Shown here: one piece after another, positions 25,653-33,935 of the stretch | How positions within the stretch are numbered: position 1 is the stretch's first letter | How the letters are laid out: each line of letters starts with the position of its first letter | Assembly: GCA_036497285.1 (NCBI GenBank) | Contig: DASXJR010000061.1 | Span: forward strand, 35,910-99,909 | Source of the DNA: RYN-133 sp036497285 | GTDB lineage: Bacteria > Actinomycetota > Actinomycetes > Mycobacteriales > Jatrophihabitantaceae | Length of the DNA: 64,000 nucleotides | Direction: 5' to 3' | Made by a program: the position numbers and the translations under genes | Notes under the pieces: model-generated | What the model saw: only the letters and a program-made list of their open reading frames with translations | Told to the model about the DNA's origin: nothing | Databases searched by the model: none

Positions 25653-26618
25653 ATGGCCGAGCCAGCGCAGCACGCCCGGGTGCTGGTCGTCGGCGACGTC
25701 AATCCCGATCTGATCCTGCGCGGTGACGTCGTGCCGCGTTTCGGGCAGGCCGAGCAGTTGCTCGACTCGGCAACGGTGCTGATCGGCGGTTCGGCCGGCA
25801 TCACCGCGCACGGCCTGGCCCGCCTCGGCCGCCCGGTGTCGCTGCTTGCCGCGGTGGGCGACGACGCGTTCGGCTCGGGCCAGCGCGCGGAACTGGGCGC
25901 CGCCGGTGTCGACACCGACTTGATCGTCACGCGTGCCGACGTCGGCACGGGCCTGACCGTCGTGCTGTCCCGGGCCGGTGACCGGGCGATCCTCACCTAC
26001 CCCGGCGCCATCCCGACGCTGACGGTCGCCGACGTCGACCAGGCGATCGCGCAACGTCCGGACGTACAGCACGTCCACATAGCCTCGCTGTACCTGCAGC
26101 CGGCGTTGGTTGCTGCTCTGCCCGCTCTGCTCGCCCGCCTGCGCGCCTCCGGGCACACCGTGTCCCTCGACACGAACGACGACCCGGCCGGTACCTGGCT
26201 CGGCATGTCCGACCTGCTTCCGCACGTCGACGTGCTGCTGCCGAATCGCGCCGAAGCCGTCGCGCTGAACCACGGCGCGTGCGACGACCCGGCCGGAGCG
26301 GCGCGCTCACTGTCCGGCTTCGGGCCGCTCGTCGTCGTCAAGAACGGCGAGCACGGAGCGCTCGCGGTCGCCGCCGACGGCACCGAACTGGTCGCACCCG
26401 GCGTGATCGCCGACCTCGTCGACAGCACCGGTGCGGGCGACACGTTCGACGCCGCCTTCCTCGACGCCTGGCTCGGCGGCGCGGAACTGATCACGTGTCT
26501 GCGCCGTGCTGTGCTCGCCGGGGCGCTCGCGGTGTCCGCCGTCGGCGGCACCACCACACAACCCACCCCCGTCCAACTCCGCGCGGCCGACGAGCCCGCT
26601 GGAGCAGAGAGGTTCTGA
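25653..26618 (+). CDS. PfkB-family sugar kinase
   Basis: This is a 321-residue ribokinase-family kinase. VVGDVNPDLILRG at the N terminus, GGSAGITAHGLARLG, and the anion-hole/catalytic motif DSTGAGDTFDAAFLDAW are all present. ATG 25653 is preferred over an in-frame GTG at 25629 because AGGATGG lies just upstream. It heads a run of four nearly touching genes. As the importer delivers unphosphorylated sugar, this enzyme probably makes the 6-phosphate that the next enzyme uses (inference). Confidence 0.9.
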   Translation: MAEPAQHARVLVVGDVNPDLILRGDVVPRFGQAEQLLDSATVLIGGSAGITAHGLARLGRPVSLLAAVGDDAFGSGQRAELGAAGVDTDLIVTRADVGTGLTVVLSRAGDRAILTYPGAIPTLTVADVDQAIAQRPDVQHVHIASLYLQPALVAALPALLARLRASGHTVSLDTNDDPAGTWLGMSDLLPHVDVLLPNRAEAVALNHGACDDPAGAARSLSGFGPLVVVKNGEHGALAVAADGTELVAPGVIADLVDSTGAGDTFDAAFLDAWLGGAELITCLRRAVLAGALAVSAVGGTTTQPTPVQLRAADEPAGAERF

Positions 26619-27511
26619 TGACGACTCACGTCGCACGCGAGATCAGCAGCCAACCTGACGCCTGGAGCCGAGCACTCGAACTGCTGCCGTCCGTGCAAGC
26701 TGCCCTGCCGGTACCTGGCGAGCGCGTCGCGGTGCTCGGGTGCGGCACGTCGTGGTTCATGGCCGAGGCTTACGCGGTCCTGCGCGAGCAGTCCGGCGCC
26801 GGCGATACCGACGCGTTCGCGGCGAGCCGTTTTCCCGCCGCGCGCGGCTACGACCGGGTGCTGGCGATCTCGCGGTCGGGCACCACGACCGAGGTGTTGC
26901 GTGCCATCGGAGCGACCAACGCGCCGGTGACTGCGCTGACCGCCGTGGGTGACACCCCGATCGCGGCAAGCGCGGCCGCACCGATCGTGCTCGACTTCGC
27001 CGACGAGCAATCGGTGGTGCAGACGGTGTTCGCCACCACCGCGCTCATGCTGCTGCGTGCCTCGCTGGGCGAGTCGCTCGACGATGTCGTTGCGTCGGCC
27101 CGCACCGTGGTCGCTGCCGACACCACGCTGCCCGATCCGGTCGAGCGGGCCGAGCAGTTCAGCTTCCTCGGTGACGGCTGGGCTTACGGCGTCGCGCTGG
27201 AAGCCGGGCTGAAGCTGCGCGAGGCGGCGCAGTTGTGGACGGAGGCCTACCCACAACTCGAGTACCGGCACGGTCCCATCTCCATCGCCGAGCCGGGCCG
27301 CGCGGTGTGGATCTTCGGCGAACCCGCGCCGGGCCTGGTGGACGATGCCGCCGCCACCGGCGCCGCCGTGGTCGACGACCCGCTCGATCCGGTCGTCGAT
27401 CTGGTCCGGGTGCATCTGCTCGCCGTGCGTCGAGCCGAAGCGGCCGGCCTCGATCCCGATCAACCGCGGCACCTGACCCGATCGGTGGTTCTGGGAACAC
27501 CTTCGGCGTGA
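26618..27511 (+). CDS. SIS-domain sugar-phosphate isomerase/deaminase (AgaS-like)
   Basis: This is a 297-residue protein with tandem SIS domains like the isomerase half of GlmS and like AgaS. GCGTSWFMAEAYAVL and ISRSGTTTEVLRAI form the first sugar-phosphate site; EAYPQLEYRHGPIS is the second-domain motif found in AgaS/GlmS relatives. The ATG overlaps the kinase stop by one base, with GGAGCAGAGAGG upstream. In this gene order it is best explained as a galactosamine-6-phosphate deaminase/isomerase making tagatose-6-phosphate, but other aldose/ketose or amino-sugar phosphates are possible. Confidence 0.85.
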   Translation: MTTHVAREISSQPDAWSRALELLPSVQAALPVPGERVAVLGCGTSWFMAEAYAVLREQSGAGDTDAFAASRFPAARGYDRVLAISRSGTTTEVLRAIGATNAPVTALTAVGDTPIAASAAAPIVLDFADEQSVVQTVFATTALMLLRASLGESLDDVVASARTVVAADTTLPDPVERAEQFSFLGDGWAYGVALEAGLKLREAAQLWTEAYPQLEYRHGPISIAEPGRAVWIFGEPAPGLVDDAAATGAAVVDDPLDPVVDLVRVHLLAVRRAEAAGLDPDQPRHLTRSVVLGTPSA

Positions 27512-27518
27512 CGTCGTC

Positions 27519-28442
27519 GTGATCCTCTGCGTGTGCCCCAGTCCGGCGGTCGATCTCACCTACCAGGTCGAGTCGCTGCTGCCCGGCGCCACCAACCGGG
27601 TCACCGAGGTGGCCCACCGCCCCGGCGGGAAGGCGGTCAACGTCGCGCGGGTGCTGCACACGCTCGGCGCCGAGGTCACGGTGCTGGCGCCGCTCGACGG
27701 TCCGACCGGTGCGCAGCTCGCCGGCGACCTCGCCGCGCTCGACCTCACCGTCGAGAGCGTGCCGGCCGGCGTGCCGACCCGCCGCACGATCACCGTCGTC
27801 GAATCGGTCGGCAGGCACCCGACCGTGCTTTCCGAGCCGGCCCGGGTCGAGCGCTGGCCCGACCTGGCCGCACGTTATACCGAGCTGGTGCCCCGCGCAC
27901 ACACCGTCGTGATCAGCGGCTCGATGCCCGCGGGCGTACCGGACGGCGCGCTGGCCGAACTCGTAGCGACCGCGCGCGCCCACGCCCGTCCGGTCGTCGT
28001 GGATACCAGCGGGCCGGCGCTGACGGAGGCACTGGCCGCCCGTCCGACCATCGTGAAGCCCAACGCGCACGAACTGACCGACTTGACCGGCGAACACCAC
28101 CCGCACGTCGCCGCTGCCCGGCTCGCCCGGCACCACGGCGTGATCGTGGTCGCCTCGCTGGGCGCCGACGGCCTGATCGCCGTCGACGGCGACACCGCCT
28201 GGCACGCCCGGCCGGCCGGTCGGCTCGACGGCAATCCCACCGGTGCCGGGGACGCGCTCGTGGCCGGGATCGCTCTCGGGCTTGCCGGTGGCCACGCCCT
28301 ACCGGACCTGCTCGCCGAGGCGGTGGCGTTGTCCGCCGCCTCGGTACTGCAGCCACATGCCGGCGACATCGACCCGGCGCACGTGGCCGAACTGCGATCC
28401 GGCGTCGTGATCGCTCGGCTGGAAGAGGACGGTTCGCGATGA
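27519..28442 (+). CDS. 1-phosphofructokinase/tagatose-6-phosphate kinase (LacC/FruK-like)
   Basis: This is a 307-residue PfkB kinase of the LacC/FruK subgroup. The N terminus ILCVCPSPAVDLTYQV, the stretch RPGGKAVNVARVLHTLG, VISGSMPAGVPDG, KPNAHELTDLTG and catalytic GNPTGAGDALVAG are characteristic. It would phosphorylate a ketose phosphate to a bisphosphate, feeding the aldolase whose start overlaps its stop by four bases. LacC and FruK cannot be told apart by eye; the adjacent SIS and aldolase genes favour tagatose-6-phosphate. Confidence 0.88.
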   Translation: MILCVCPSPAVDLTYQVESLLPGATNRVTEVAHRPGGKAVNVARVLHTLGAEVTVLAPLDGPTGAQLAGDLAALDLTVESVPAGVPTRRTITVVESVGRHPTVLSEPARVERWPDLAARYTELVPRAHTVVISGSMPAGVPDGALAELVATARAHARPVVVDTSGPALTEALAARPTIVKPNAHELTDLTGEHHPHVAAARLARHHGVIVVASLGADGLIAVDGDTAWHARPAGRLDGNPTGAGDALVAGIALGLAGGHALPDLLAEAVALSAASVLQPHAGDIDPAHVAELRSGVVIARLEEDGSR

Positions 28443-29284
28443 CGCTGGTGCCCACCGGCGATCTGATCGCTGCCGCGGTTGCGCGTCGCGGAGCGGTCGC
28501 CGCGCTGAATGTGATCACGCTCGAGCACGCCGAGGCGATCGTCGCGGCTGCCGAGGCAGCCGGCGCAGCAGTGATCCTGCAGATCAGCGAGAACGCCGTG
28601 CGCTACCACGGTGGTCAGGTGCGACCGATCGCCGCCGCGGCCGCCGCGTTGGGGCAGGCGGCCGGCGTGCCCGTCGCGTTGCACCTCGACCACGTGACGG
28701 ATCCCGACCTTGCCGCCGAGGCGCCGACGGCCGGGTTCAGCTCGCTGATGTTCGACGCGGGCGCACTGCCCTATGCCGACAACGTCGCACAGACCGCTGC
28801 CGCGGTGCACATCGCGCACGACGCCGGGCTGTGGATCGAAGCGGAACTCGGCTACGTGGGGGGCAAACCCGACGCACCGCAGAGCGCCCACGCGGCAGGC
28901 GTGCGCACCGACCCCGACGAGGCTGTGGAATTCGTCGCCGACACCGGCGTCGACGCGCTGGCCGTGGCGGTCGGCAGCTCGCACGCGATGACGACGCGCA
29001 CCGCCGCGCTCGACACAGCCCTGATCGCACGGCTGCGTGATCGACTCGACGTGCCACTCGTGCTGCACGGCTCGTCCGGCGTGCCGGACGAGGAGCTTCG
29101 CGCCGCCGTCAAGGCCGGTATCGCGAAGGTCAACGTCGGCACCGCGCTCAACATGGCGATGACCGCGGCGGTGCGGGCGAGCCTTGACGCCGACGCCGAG
29201 CTGGTCGACGTGCGCACGTACCTGCGTCCTGCCCGTGAGGCGATGACCCGCACCGTCCGGCAGATCTTGGCGCTCTTGCCGTAA
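28439..29284 (+). CDS. Class II ketose-bisphosphate aldolase (GatY/KbaY/Fba-like)
   Basis: This is a 281-residue zinc-dependent class II aldolase that splits tagatose- or fructose-1,6-bisphosphate into dihydroxyacetone phosphate and glyceraldehyde-3-phosphate. VALHLDHVTD carries the catalytic Asp and a zinc His; EAELGYVGG, LAVAVGSSHAM, LVLHGSSGVPDE and KVNVGTALN supply the other zinc and phosphate ligands. It closes the catabolic operon and is coupled to the kinase by an ATGA overlap. Confidence 0.9.
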   Translation: MTLVPTGDLIAAAVARRGAVAALNVITLEHAEAIVAAAEAAGAAVILQISENAVRYHGGQVRPIAAAAAALGQAAGVPVALHLDHVTDPDLAAEAPTAGFSSLMFDAGALPYADNVAQTAAAVHIAHDAGLWIEAELGYVGGKPDAPQSAHAAGVRTDPDEAVEFVADTGVDALAVAVGSSHAMTTRTAALDTALIARLRDRLDVPLVLHGSSGVPDEELRAAVKAGIAKVNVGTALNMAMTAAVRASLDADAELVDVRTYLRPAREAMTRTVRQILALLP

Positions 29285-29346
29285 GCCGTCGGTTCTTGGG
29301 CAATGCATTCTCGACATCGTCGCCCGCAGCGCGTGAGACTGGTGGC

Positions 29347-29766
29347 ATGACGATCCAGCTCAACCCGTATCTCAGTTTCCGGGACAACGCCCGCGCGGCG
29401 ATGGAGTTCTACCACTCGGTCTTCGGCGGCGAGCTCACGACCAGCACGTTCGCCGAATTCAAGGCGAGCGACGATCCCACTGAGCAGGACAAGATCATGC
29501 ATTCGATGCTCGAGGGCGACAACGGGCTCGTTCTGATGGCGTCGGACACGCCGAACTCGATGGAGTACGCGCCCGGCAACAACATCAGCGTGTCGCTCAG
29601 CGGTGACGACGATGAGACGCTGCGCGGCTACTGGGAGAAGCTGTCCGCCGACGGCACGACCACCATGCCTCTCGAGCGGGCGCCGTGGGGTGACTCGTTC
29701 GGGATGTGCGTCGACAAGTTCGGCATCGCCTGGCTCGTGAACATCGCGGGCAAGCCGACTACCTGA
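29347..29766 (+). CDS. VOC-family (PhnB/glyoxalase-like) protein
   Basis: This is a 139-residue protein of the PhnB-like branch of the vicinal-oxygen-chelate superfamily. It has LNPYLSFRDNARAAMEFYHSVFGGEL, MHSMLEGDNGLVLMASD and DSFGMCVDKFGIAWLVNI. These proteins usually show DGN/DxFG motifs and lack demonstrated activity. ATG 29347 gives the conserved start MTIQLNPYL. Its last eight bases overlap the end of the hydrolase gene on the other strand. Confidence 0.9.
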   Translation: MTIQLNPYLSFRDNARAAMEFYHSVFGGELTTSTFAEFKASDDPTEQDKIMHSMLEGDNGLVLMASDTPNSMEYAPGNNISVSLSGDDDETLRGYWEKLSADGTTTMPLERAPWGDSFGMCVDKFGIAWLVNIAGKPTT

Positions 29767-30577
29767 TTCGGGCTCCTTGCGCGACGAATGTACGGACGAG
29801 CTCGGCGGTCTCGTCCGGGAAGTCCAAGATCGGGTTGTGCCCTGACTCCGGCAGGATCTCGACGTGCGCACCGGCCCGGTCGTACCGGGCGGCCGATCGG
29901 GCGCCGTAGAAGTGGTCGCGACCGCCGAGGACGACGAGCGCGGGCTTACCGGAATCGCGCAGTTGCACGTCGAGCGGACGGCGTGCCATGCGCGCCCTGC
30001 GGTCGACAAGAATCACGCGGAACATCGCCGTGTTCAGTGCCCGGAAGTCGGCCACGGCCCGGCGTGCGAGCTCGCGACCGGCTGGATTGCGCAGACCGCC
30101 GAGATAGGCCAGCGGCCCTGCGAGTCGCTGCGCCCCGCGATGCAGCACGGCGCCCATCACCGGCAGGGTCATGATCGCGTTGCCGCGCGGCAGGACCGCA
30201 TCCGAGTAGTCCGGCGCTTGGGCGAGGACGACCAGACGTGACACCCGCGCGGACTGCTCGGCGAGTTCGACCGCGACGTCGGCACCGAAGGAGTGCCCGA
30301 CCGCAGTCACGTCGTCGACGTCGAGCGTCTCGAGGACGGCCTGCACCATGCGCGCCTGCCCGGGCGCATCGGTGGCGGCGCCGCCGGTCGCGCCGTGACC
30401 GAGCAGGTCGACGCGGATCAACCGGAACGTGCCGCGCAATCGCTCGACCAGCGGGTCGAACCAGTGCAGCGATCCGCTGAACCCGTGCAACAGTACGAGC
30501 AGCGGCGCGTCGTCGGGCCCGTCCACCCGGACGTGTACCCGCCCACTGAACTGCGATCCCTCGACGGCCATGAGCAT
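29759..30577 (-). CDS. Alpha/beta hydrolase
   Basis: This 272-residue hydrolase-fold enzyme has LLVLLHGFSGSLHWFDPLV (oxyanion region), nucleophile elbow GHSFGA, an acid in LGGRDHFYG and catalytic His in ESGHNPILDFPDE. It is unrelated in detail to the hydrolase at 18 kb. The substrate is not deducible; the family includes esterases, lactonases and C-C hydrolases. It is divergent from the PPOX gene, and no signal peptide is seen. Confidence 0.88.
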   Translation of the reverse strand: MLMAVEGSQFSGRVHVRVDGPDDAPLLVLLHGFSGSLHWFDPLVERLRGTFRLIRVDLLGHGATGGAATDAPGQARMVQAVLETLDVDDVTAVGHSFGADVAVELAEQSARVSRLVVLAQAPDYSDAVLPRGNAIMTLPVMGAVLHRGAQRLAGPLAYLGGLRNPAGRELARRAVADFRALNTAMFRVILVDRRARMARRPLDVQLRDSGKPALVVLGGRDHFYGARSAARYDRAGAHVEILPESGHNPILDFPDETAELVRTFVAQGARIR

Positions 30578-30624
30578 CCGTCCAGCCTAGACATCAAGCG
30601 CACTCGAGCTTGTTTACTGGACAA

Positions 30625-30996
30625 ATGGCTCAATTGACCAACGCACAGATCGAATACCTGGCGGCGCAGCGGCTCGGCCGCGTGGCGACGACCGGACGAG
30701 ATCACAAGCCGCACGTCGTGCCGACCTCGTTCCGCTACAACGCCGAGCTCGGCACGATCGACGTCGGCGGCATGCACGTCGCCGCCACCAAGAAGTACCG
30801 CGATGTGCAGGCCAATCCGTGGGCCGCGATCGTCGTCGACGATCTCGTGTCGACCGACCCGTGGACGCCGCGGATGCTCGAGATCCGCGGACGGGCCGAG
30901 GCTGTCGAGAGCGGCGGTGCCGAGCTCGGGCCGGGCTTCGGCGACGGGTTCATCCGCATCCACCCGGAGAAGGTCAACAGCTACGGGATCGATTGA
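30625..30996 (+). CDS. PPOX-class F420-dependent oxidoreductase
   Basis: This is a 123-residue split-barrel flavin/deazaflavin-binding protein. Signature segments are MAQLTNAQIEYLAAQRLGRV (N-terminal helix), KPHVVPTSFRYN, KKYRDVQANPWAAIVVDD and RMLEIRGRAE. Actinobacterial members of this short group often use coenzyme F420 to reduce diverse substrates. ATG 30625 is chosen over an in-frame upstream start because the family begins at this helix. Confidence 0.9.
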   Translation: MAQLTNAQIEYLAAQRLGRVATTGRDHKPHVVPTSFRYNAELGTIDVGGMHVAATKKYRDVQANPWAAIVVDDLVSTDPWTPRMLEIRGRAEAVESGGAELGPGFGDGFIRIHPEKVNSYGID

Positions 30997-31122
30997 TTCT
31001 CGACGTCCCACTTCCACGACGCGACGACGTCCGCAGCGCTGGTCGGACGGTAGGACTTCGTGCCCGCGAACTCGTTCTGGTCAGCCGGCAGCTTGAGGTG
31101 ATGACGGCGGTGACATAACCGG

Positions 31123-33045
31123 TCAGCGCGCTTCGGAAACCGAACGGACGACGCCCTGGGTCATGCGGCCGAGCTTGCGGTACTCGCGTTGGGCGGCGGC
31201 GTGGACGTGCCGCATCCCGACCGCGGTGCCCTCGTCGGCGGCTGCGTAGGCCGCGGCCAGCACGATGTTGCGGATGTCGCCGCCGGCGAGGTCGAAGCGC
31301 TCGGCGAGGCACGGGACGTCGACCGGATCGTTGCTCGATGTCGCCGAGAGCGCGCTCAGGTGCCCGCGCCAGAGATCGATCCGGGTGGGCACGTCCGGGT
31401 CGGGGAAGGTCACGACGAAGTTGAGGCGCCGCGAGAAGGCGGCATCGATGTTGCCGCGCTGGTTCGTGGTCAGGATCGCGATGCCGTCGAAGCGTTCGAT
31501 GCGCTGCAACAGGTAGGCGACTTCCTGATTCGCGTAGCGGTCGCGGGCATCCTTGACGTCCGTCCGTGACCCGAACAACGCGTCGGCCTCGTCGAACAGC
31601 AACACCGCGTTGAGGTTCTCGGCCGCGGCCAGCAGTTGTTCGAGCCGCTTCTCGGTCTCGCCGATGTACTTGTCGACGACCGCGGACAGGTCGACGGTCT
31701 GCAGGTCGAGCCCGAGCTCGCCTGCGATCACGTGCGCGGCGAGGGTCTTGCCGGTGCCCGGCGAGCCGGCGAACAGGGCGGTGATACCGCGCCCGTGCCC
31801 GTGCTTGCCCGCGACCGGTCCCTGCCCGAGCACCGCATCGCGATGCGTCGCCCATCGCACGATCTCGCGGACCGGCTCCATCGCCGCCGTGGGCAGGATC
31901 AGGTCGGCGAAGGTCTGGTGCGGGCGCTCGCGGCTGGCGCCCTTCAGGCCGCTGCTGCCCACGAAGCGGGCCGCCTCGCGCACGGCATTGACGTCCTTGG
32001 TCTCGTCGGCGGCGGCGTGCCGGGCGGCCCTCACGATCTGTTCCGGAGTGAGGCGCAACGCGACCAACGCACGCCACTCGTCGGAGTCGGAGTCGACGCC
32101 GCCGGCGAGCTGTTGCTCCCACAGCTGCGCGCGCAGCTCGGACTTCGGCACCGGCGCGTCCATCAGGTACGGCACGGTGAGCAGCCAGTCGGGATTCCAC
32201 CGTTCCGCGCTGACCGCAACGACCGGGACCGGCGAGCGCTCGAGCCTGCGCAACAGGGCAGGGCCGCCGTCCTCGACCACGAGGTCGGCGTCGGCGATCA
32301 CCAGCCCGCTGAGGAGCAGGCCGGCCTCCCGCACCGCGACCCGGACGGCGTCGCCGACCGACACCCCGGCCGGGCGACGCCGCACGTCGACCGCGACGAC
32401 GGCCGCGTCGAGGACGTCGAACGCGCCCGCCGCCACGCCGACCCCCGCGCTGCCGGGACTCGCGGTGAGCCACGCCAGCGGACGGCCGGAGTTCAGCGCG
32501 GCGGCGAGTTGCTCGGACTCGGGCAACCGCAGCGGCACCGGGCTGAGCAGCATCGCTTCGACGATCGGATCGAGCCGCTCCTCCCCCGCCAGGTGTGCGA
32601 CGACCCGGTCGGGAACGCGCAACGAGCGGGCGAGCAGCGGCGCCTCCCCGGACACGTCGAGCAGGTCGTTGGCGCGCAGCGGCGCCGTCGAGGACAGCCG
32701 CTCACGAGCCGCGGGATCGAGGCTCGCGGCACCGGCCAGTTCCAGCGCGAGCCCGACGGACGGGCGTTGCCGGGTGGGGTCCTGTTGCAACAGTGCGTAG
32801 GCGCCGCCGAACGTCGCGTCCAGTTCCGGCGCGAGTGCGACTGTCAGCAGCAACACGTCCAACTCGCCGAGGTCGAAGATCGCGGCGACATCGCCGAGCA
32901 CGTCGTCCTCGGGTCCGGAAGTCGTGCCGTAGTCGGCCGCGAGAACCGCCTGCAAGCGCGCCACCGCGTCGGCATCGACGACTCCTTCGCGTCGGGCAAG
33001 TGCCTGCTGGATCCGATGTACGAGGCCGGCGAGGGTGCGCTGCAT
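31123..33045 (-). CDS. AAA+ ATPase of the contractile-injection-system type
   Basis: This is a 640-residue protein. The N-terminal half (about 1-370) is helical plus a degenerate nucleotide-binding-like segment (GLLLSGLVIADADLVVEDGG). The C-terminal half is a classical AAA module with Walker A GSPGTGKT (427-434), Walker B LLFDEADALFG (Asp485-Glu486), sensor ILTTNQRGNID and arginine finger FSRRLNF. This two-part layout is that of the ATPases encoded in eCIS (Afp/PVC-like) loci. ATG 33045 overlaps the stop of the WD40 gene (TGATG); the upstream extension of the frame is antisense-like. It is the last gene of the operon with the DUF4157 protein. Its exact job here is unknown. Confidence 0.85.
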   Translation of the reverse strand: MQRTLAGLVHRIQQALARREGVVDADAVARLQAVLAADYGTTSGPEDDVLGDVAAIFDLGELDVLLLTVALAPELDATFGGAYALLQQDPTRQRPSVGLALELAGAASLDPAARERLSSTAPLRANDLLDVSGEAPLLARSLRVPDRVVAHLAGEERLDPIVEAMLLSPVPLRLPESEQLAAALNSGRPLAWLTASPGSAGVGVAAGAFDVLDAAVVAVDVRRRPAGVSVGDAVRVAVREAGLLLSGLVIADADLVVEDGGPALLRRLERSPVPVVAVSAERWNPDWLLTVPYLMDAPVPKSELRAQLWEQQLAGGVDSDSDEWRALVALRLTPEQIVRAARHAAADETKDVNAVREAARFVGSSGLKGASRERPHQTFADLILPTAAMEPVREIVRWATHRDAVLGQGPVAGKHGHGRGITALFAGSPGTGKTLAAHVIAGELGLDLQTVDLSAVVDKYIGETEKRLEQLLAAAENLNAVLLFDEADALFGSRTDVKDARDRYANQEVAYLLQRIERFDGIAILTTNQRGNIDAAFSRRLNFVVTFPDPDVPTRIDLWRGHLSALSATSSNDPVDVPCLAERFDLAGGDIRNIVLAAAYAAADEGTAVGMRHVHAAAQREYRKLGRMTQGVVRSVSEAR

Positions 33046-33935
33046 CAGCCGTTCAGCTCGATGTGCCGGAGCTCCGTGTCGTCGCCGTCGACCGCGACGA
33101 CGAGGTGGTCCGGGGCGAGGAAGCACACACCCTCGATCGAGCCGGCCAGGTCGGTGCCAAGGACTGCGCCTGCGGTGTCGACGGCGCGCACCAGCAGGTG
33201 TCCGTCGCGATCACCGGTCGCGACAAGGCGCCCGTCGGAAGAGACGGCAACTGCGTCTATCACGGCGTCGTGTCCCGGCCACCGCTGTACGTCATCGGCT
33301 GTGTTGACAGCAACGATGAGCACCTCACCGCCGGAGAGGCCCGCAGCGATGATGTCGTCACGCGTGGCGATGCCCGAGACCGCATCATCAGGGTCGAGAT
33401 CGAGAACGGGAGTCTGCCGGCCGGGTTCGAAAGCCAGCAGTCGCCGGCCGCCCGACACGAGCCAGCGGTCGCCGGACAATCGGCCGGCATCGAGGAAACG
33501 CCCCCGGTCGAGTTCGCGCAGCTTCGGATCGTCGGCCTGTGCCATCGCCAACAGGGCTCCCGGACGGACTGTGTCTGTGCCGCCGTGCAGCCGGGTCGGC
33601 AGGTACTCGGCGAACACGAGCGCGTGCCGACCGTCGTTCGCCCAGGCCACCGATCGGACCGCGAGTTGCTCGGGATTGCCCTGCGGGTCGTAGCAGTCGA
33701 GCACGGCGCGCAGTGCGATGCGCTCGGTCGACGCTCCGGTCTTGAGATCGACCTCGACCCGGCCGGCCAGCACCGACTCGTCCGTTCCGAACCGCGGCGG
33801 ACCGCCGAGCATCGTCGCCAGGTCGACCGTCCGCTCCAACGTCGTCCCGGCCCACACATGCAGCGTGTGTTCGTCCGCAGCGACCCAGCGCCCGTTCGGG
33901 CCGACCGCGAGCTGCGCGGCGTATCCCTGCGTCAC
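33045..33935 (-). CDS. WD40/beta-propeller-like protein
   Basis: This is a 296-residue protein built of short beta-strand repeats with WD-like endings (GYAAQLAVGPNGRWVAADEH, VRSVAWANDGRHALVFAEY, IDAVAVSSDGRLVATGDRDG). That pattern gives about six or seven blades, a propeller scaffold for protein-protein contacts. There is no signal peptide. The GTG start overlaps the DUF4157 gene stop by four bases (GTGA) and its own stop overlaps the AAA ATPase start, so all three are translationally coupled. It presumably bridges or regulates the two flanking gene products. Confidence 0.8.
   Translation of the reverse strand: MTQGYAAQLAVGPNGRWVAADEHTLHVWAGTTLERTVDLATMLGGPPRFGTDESVLAGRVEVDLKTGASTERIALRAVLDCYDPQGNPEQLAVRSVAWANDGRHALVFAEYLPTRLHGGTDTVRPGALLAMAQADDPKLRELDRGRFLDAGRLSGDRWLVSGGRRLLAFEPGRQTPVLDLDPDDAVSGIATRDDIIAAGLSGGEVLIVAVNTADDVQRWPGHDAVIDAVAVSSDGRLVATGDRDGHLLVRAVDTAGAVLGTDLAGSIEGVCFLAPDHLVVAVDGDDTELRHIELNG

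Noticed and set aside
24259..29284. A sulfoquinovose (sulfosugar) degradation cluster
   Set aside because: Kinase, SIS and class II aldolase genes also occur in sulfosugar pathways, but no sulfolactaldehyde reductase/dehydrogenase or sulfonate exporter is present; the galactosamine/tagatose reading needs fewer missing parts.
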